From contig NZ_WMEW01000001.1 in NCBI RefSeq assembly GCF_009856355.1, positions 62,001 through 126,000 on the forward strand: a stretch of 64,000 nucleotides of DNA, read 5' to 3'. Made by a program: the position numbers and the translations under genes. The notes below the pieces were generated by a model. That model made no database searches. It saw only the letters and a list, made by a program, of their open reading frames with translations, and had not been told where the DNA came from. This document shows, in pieces, positions 60,920 to 64,000 of the stretch (the stretch's first letter is position 1; the number at the start of each line of letters is the position of its first letter). This DNA comes from Halobacillus litoralis (GTDB lineage Bacteria > Bacillota > Bacilli > Bacillales > Halobacillaceae).

Positions 60920-61676
60920 TTGCACCGCCTCCTAAGTAAGCTTCGATGACCGCTTGGTTATTCATGATTTCCTCGGACGTTCCTTCAGCGATTTTCTCTC
61001 CATAATTGAGCACCATGATTTTGTCCGCCAGCTTCATGATCATTTTCATTTTGTGCTCGATCAGGCAGACGGTAATGCCCCGCTGCACCATTTTTTCCAT
61101 AAGTGAGGCCAGCCCTTCGGTTTCCCCGGGGTTGATACCTGCTGTCGGCTCATCCAGAAAGACCACTTCGGGATCAGTGGCCAGAGCAAGGGCGAACGCT
61201 ACCCGCTTCTTCTCCTCCTGTGTAATGCTTCCGGCCGGCTCGTCCATGACATGGGTGAGTTCCACAAAATCCAGCACTTCCATTGCTTTATCCCGGCATT
61301 TCTTTTCTTCGAATTTGAACCGCCTTGTACGAAAAACAGCGTCCCATAAATTCGAGGAAGTCCGGAGGCGGTGACCGACGATCACGTTATCCAGCACGGT
61401 GGATTCTTCAAACAAATGGTTCGTCTGGAAGGTCCGCGCCACGCCAAGCCTGGCGATTTTATCGGGCGGGCGTTTCGTAATGTCCTGCCCTTTATAAAAT
61501 ACCTGACCCTCGGAAGGGATATAGGTCCCGCTCAGCAGGTTGAAAAAGGTGGACTTCCCGGCTCCGTTCGGTCCGATAATCGCATTGATCTTCCCTTTTT
61601 CAATTGTGAAATCCACATCATTGACAGCGGTAAGACCACCAAACCGCTTCGTCAGCTTTTTTGTCTCCATCAACAT
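60912..61676 (-). CDS. livG: Liv-type ABC transporter ATP-binding protein (LivG)
   Basis: About 254 residues with Walker A GPNGAGKST, Walker B VVFLDEPTAGINPGE and the LivG-type C-terminus with GEKIAEGT. The usual LSGG signature is replaced by a degenerate SITQEEKKRVAFALAL, which lacks the LSGGQ core, a notable departure. Start ATG 61676, six bases after GGAGGG; the ATG at 61682 is too close to that site. Confidence 0.9.
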   Translation of the reverse strand: MLMETKKLTKRFGGLTAVNDVDFTIEKGKINAIIGPNGAGKSTFFNLLSGTYIPSEGQVFYKGQDITKRPPDKIARLGVARTFQTNHLFEESTVLDNVIVGHRLRTSSNLWDAVFRTRRFKFEEKKCRDKAMEVLDFVELTHVMDEPAGSITQEEKKRVAFALALATDPEVVFLDEPTAGINPGETEGLASLMEKMVQRGITVCLIEHKMKMIMKLADKIMVLNYGEKIAEGTSEEIMNNQAVIEAYLGGGASA

Positions 61677-61678
61677 AC

Positions 61679-62704
61679 TCATCCCTCCTTCACCTGCTTT
61701 TCTGTTTCTTCTTCTGTCTCGAAGTATTCTTGCTCCTTCTGCGGGCGCGTCCGTTGAGCATCCTTCCGTTTCAAACGCCAGTCATGATAAGCTCCCACAA
61801 TCCCCCGTGGATAAAAAATGATCAATAAGGTTAAAAGCGGACCGAATATGAGCATCCGGTAATCCTGAAGAAACTGCAGCGACTGGGACAGGGCGACAAT
61901 GAGGAAGGTTCCTACGATGGGACCGGCGAGTGTGCCGATTCCGCCAACCAACAAATAAGTCAGCAGATCAAAGATAATCGTGATGTAACCGATATCCGGA
62001 CCGATGAAGCGGATAAAGGAGGCGTATAGAGCTCCGGCAAGTCCGGCAAAAAAAGCCGTAAGGACAAAAACCATCAGTTTATTTTTCATCGTGGATATGC
62101 CAAGCGTGCGGGCCAGATCTTCACTGTTGCGGATCGCTATAAACGTCCGGCCGGTCAATGAATGGACAATACGGTACATGATCAGAATGGTAAGCAGAAG
62201 AAAAGCAAAAATTAAGTAGTATTGAGAAATCGGTGTCTGGAAGGATATCGGTCCGATATTGGAAGGTTCCGGGATGCCGATCAACCCGCGTACGCCGCCG
62301 GTTAAGCTGTCCCATTTATCAATGATGAGGTAGATGATGTATCCGACACAAAGCGTATAGATGGCAAAAAAGTGCTCCCTCGTCCTTAAGGAAACGAGAC
62401 CGACGACCAATCCGAGAGCACTGGTGATTACACAGGCCAGAAGGAGCGCGATCCAGTAGTTCATTCCTGTCTTAACCGTCAATAGTCCCAAACCATAGGC
62501 TCCGACGGCAAAAAATCCAGCGTGGGCCAGGGACAAGTAACCGGTATAGCCGGCGAGGAGATTCAGGCCGTACACGGCAATCATCCAAATAAAGGCGAGC
62601 GTTAAAATATGCAGAAAGTAGGCGTTGGGCAGAACAAAGGGAAATAAAACACCGGCAGCGATAAATCCAATGAGCCATCCCCTGTTTCTCAGAAGTGAGA
62701 CCAA
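61679..62704 (-). CDS. livM: Liv-type ABC transporter permease (LivM)
   Basis: A 341-residue permease with about ten helices and the LivM pattern (YGLNLLAGYTGYLSLAHAGFFAVGAY; RAIRNSEDLARTLGI coupling loop). The start is TTG directly after the TAA of livH, with GGGAGGG inside the livH end as ribosome site. The last 40 residues are a charged cytosolic tail that reaches into livG. Confidence 0.92.
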   Translation of the reverse strand: MVSLLRNRGWLIGFIAAGVLFPFVLPNAYFLHILTLAFIWMIAVYGLNLLAGYTGYLSLAHAGFFAVGAYGLGLLTVKTGMNYWIALLLACVITSALGLVVGLVSLRTREHFFAIYTLCVGYIIYLIIDKWDSLTGGVRGLIGIPEPSNIGPISFQTPISQYYLIFAFLLLTILIMYRIVHSLTGRTFIAIRNSEDLARTLGISTMKNKLMVFVLTAFFAGLAGALYASFIRFIGPDIGYITIIFDLLTYLLVGGIGTLAGPIVGTFLIVALSQSLQFLQDYRMLIFGPLLTLLIIFYPRGIVGAYHDWRLKRKDAQRTRPQKEQEYFETEEETEKQVKEG

Positions 62705-63568
62705 TTAAAAGCCCTCCCTTGAAAACAATCCTTTAGGCTTGATCGACAGAATGATCACAAGCATTAAAAAGGCGATGATGTCCTTGTAGTCGTTTGAAAT
62801 GTACGTGGCTCCGAGACTTTCAGTAAACCCGAGAATGTATCCCCCTAAAATGGCACCGGGGACGCTCCCCATCCCTCCAAGGATAATAATGACGAAAGCT
62901 TTCAGAATAACGAGATGTCCCATACCGGGGAATACAAGGTTAATAGGGGCTGACAAGGAAGCAGCAACAGCAGCGAGCCCGCCGGACAGCATGAACGTCA
63001 GCATGGCTACTCTGCTCGTGTTGATTCCGACAAGGCTGGCCCCTTCACGGTTCTGCGCCATGGCAATGATCGTGGAGCCGGTGTACGTCTTCTTTAAAAA
63101 CACATAAAGCAGAATCATGACGACGACCGCTCCGATATTAATCAGGACACGCTGCGTTGTTGCCGTCATACCAAAAAGGTTGACGACCTGGCCATACGGG
63201 GTTTCCATCGTACGGTAGTCCGCTCCCCAGATCAGCTGGGCAAAGGCTTCGAGAAACAACAGAATACCGATCGCCGCTATTTTGTCATGAATCGGTGGTG
63301 CATTTCGGAGAGGATGGAACACCAGTCTGTCCATCAAAACCCCGAGCAGACCGACGACGAGAACAGACACGGCCATTGCAATCCAGTAATGAATGCCCCA
63401 CAAAAGCATCATCGTCAAGGTTATGTACGCACCCAGCATGTATAATGCGCCATGAGCAAAGTTCGGAATGTGAAGGATGCCGTACACCAGCGTCAGACCA
63501 AGCGCCACGAGACTGTAGACACTGCCAATCGTCAAACCATTAAACACCTGCTGAATGAAGATATCCAT
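62705..63568 (-). CDS. livH: Liv-type ABC transporter permease (LivH)
   Basis: A 287-residue permease with about eight helices (FNGLTIGSVYSLVALGLTLVYG start; HIPNFAHGALYMLGAY). It forms the membrane channel with LivM. AAGGAGACG precedes the ATG. It is 64 bases after the CoA ligase gene, from which a GC-rich hairpin separates it. Confidence 0.93.
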   Translation of the reverse strand: MDIFIQQVFNGLTIGSVYSLVALGLTLVYGILHIPNFAHGALYMLGAYITLTMMLLWGIHYWIAMAVSVLVVGLLGVLMDRLVFHPLRNAPPIHDKIAAIGILLFLEAFAQLIWGADYRTMETPYGQVVNLFGMTATTQRVLINIGAVVVMILLYVFLKKTYTGSTIIAMAQNREGASLVGINTSRVAMLTFMLSGGLAAVAASLSAPINLVFPGMGHLVILKAFVIIILGGMGSVPGAILGGYILGFTESLGATYISNDYKDIIAFLMLVIILSIKPKGLFSREGF

Positions 63569-63589
63569 GGAACGTCTCCTTTACCTTCA

Positions 63590-63628
63590 ATTTAAAAGCG
63601 GCCGGCCCCGGATTCTCCGGGACCGGGT
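63590..63628 (-). terminator. Hairpin between CoA ligase and livH
   Basis: A very GC-rich stem (CCGGTCCCGGA with TCCGGGGCCGG) then CCGC and TTTT on the reverse strand. The T-run is short, so read-through into livH is likely. Confidence 0.6.
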
Positions 63629-63632
63629 GTTT

Positions 63633-64000
63633 TTATTCCACTGGTCCGGTTTCTGCCTTCTGCCTTTCCTGTTCCTGAAGCTTACGCCAGAGAATTTTCC
63701 CGCTGTTGGTCATCGGGAATGCCCGCACAAATTCCACCTTGCGCGGATATTTATAGGCGGCCATTTTCTCTTTGGACCAGGAAATGATCTCCTCTTCAGC
63801 GACTTGTCCTTCCCAGCCGTCATTTAATATGACAAAAGCTTTGATTTCCTCTCCTTTTCTAGGGTCGGGAACTCCGACAACGCACGCCTGCTGGACAGCC
63901 GGATGGTCGTATAACGCCGACTCGACTTCTGTCGGCCAGACGTTGTAGCCCGATGCGTTGATCATCCGCTTCAGACGATCAACCATGAAGAAGTAGCCTT
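63633..64000 (-). CDS. AMP-dependent acyl-CoA synthetase, C-terminal part
   Basis: Only the last 122 codons are in the window; the gene continues past the right edge. The sequence GYFFMVDRLKRMINASGYNV is the hinge motif of the adenylate-forming family, and TNSGKILWRKL holds the catalytic lysine near the C-terminus. The enzyme activates a carboxylic acid to its CoA ester with ATP. As first visible gene of the Liv/beta-oxidation operon it probably acts on the acid imported by the Liv transporter. Confidence 0.9.
   Translation of the reverse strand, partial: GYFFMVDRLKRMINASGYNVWPTEVESALYDHPAVQQACVVGVPDPRKGEEIKAFVILNDGWEGQVAEEEIISWSKEKMAAYKYPRKVEFVRAFPMTNSGKILWRKLQEQERQKAETGPVE

Overview
This window reads as the chromosome of a Gram-positive Bacillaceae bacterium, most likely a Halobacillus-like or related moderately halophilic or soil bacillus. 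The evidence is strong AGGAGG-type ribosome sites, frequent GTG/TTG starts, a consensus CcpA cre box, a SigD-type promoter, a yybP-ykoY manganese riboswitch, AdeR/Ald, DctB/DctS/DctR-like and YkvI-type genes, and a Bacillus megaterium-type gas vesicle operon. Base composition is mixed (roughly 45-50% GC by eye). The genus is my inference. I saw no rRNA, tRNA, CRISPR array or intact insertion sequence.

Layout. 0-5.3 kb: an edge-truncated SEC-C protein, a LacI/MalR-type repressor, and a chemoreceptor translationally coupled to an ATP-grasp enzyme behind a SigD-like promoter. 5.4-9 kb: CstA carbon-starvation transporter followed by a Cys-Cys thioredoxin-like protein, a small protein ending in Cys-Cys, and an ArsA/GET3-type ATPase; cstA has a perfect cre box. 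9-10.2 kb: acyltransferase. 10.3-16.0 kb: gas vesicle operon gvpQ-B-R-N-F-G-L-S-K-J-T-U. 16.3-18.9 kb: secreted subtilisin, then a manganese riboswitch controlling a cation/Ca2+ exchanger. 18.9-23.6 kb: a sodium:solute symporter with an unlisted 49-aa partner, and a polar amino acid ABC transporter. 23.7-24.9 kb: a NERD-domain gene bracketed by two arrays of 20-bp-period repeats. 25-33.8 kb: one long operon for N-acetylmuramic acid use (kinase, MurQ etherase, sugar ABC transporter, RpiR regulator) that ends in an FAD/Fe-S oxidase pair suited to the D-lactate released by MurQ. 33.9-37.6 kb: YkvI, AdeR and alanine dehydrogenase, sharing an 18-bp palindrome. 38.5-43.1 kb: thermolysin-type protease, a complex nested inverted-repeat element, acetamidase and an aldehyde dehydrogenase. 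43.4-51 kb: TAXI-TRAP transporter, CitA/DctS-type two-component system, and a DctB-like binding protein. 51-53.7 kb: glutarate dioxygenase (CsiD) and L-2-hydroxyglutarate oxidase (LhgO) behind a structured leader RNA with a terminator. 53.7-55.4 kb: MarR and an MFS exporter broken by an in-frame stop. 55.5-64 kb: a third 20-bp repeat array and a carboxylic-acid beta-oxidation operon with a Liv-type ABC transporter.

The genes combine into several scavenging modules: cell-wall sugar recycling to GlcNAc-6-P plus pyruvate, glutarate to succinate and 2-oxoglutarate, L-alanine deamination, peptide uptake with extracellular proteases, and CoA-dependent acid degradation. The least explained signals are the 20-bp repeat arrays, the structured csiD leader, the nested palindromic element at 40.45-40.58 kb, and the four-gene CstA/Cys-Cys/ArsA cluster.
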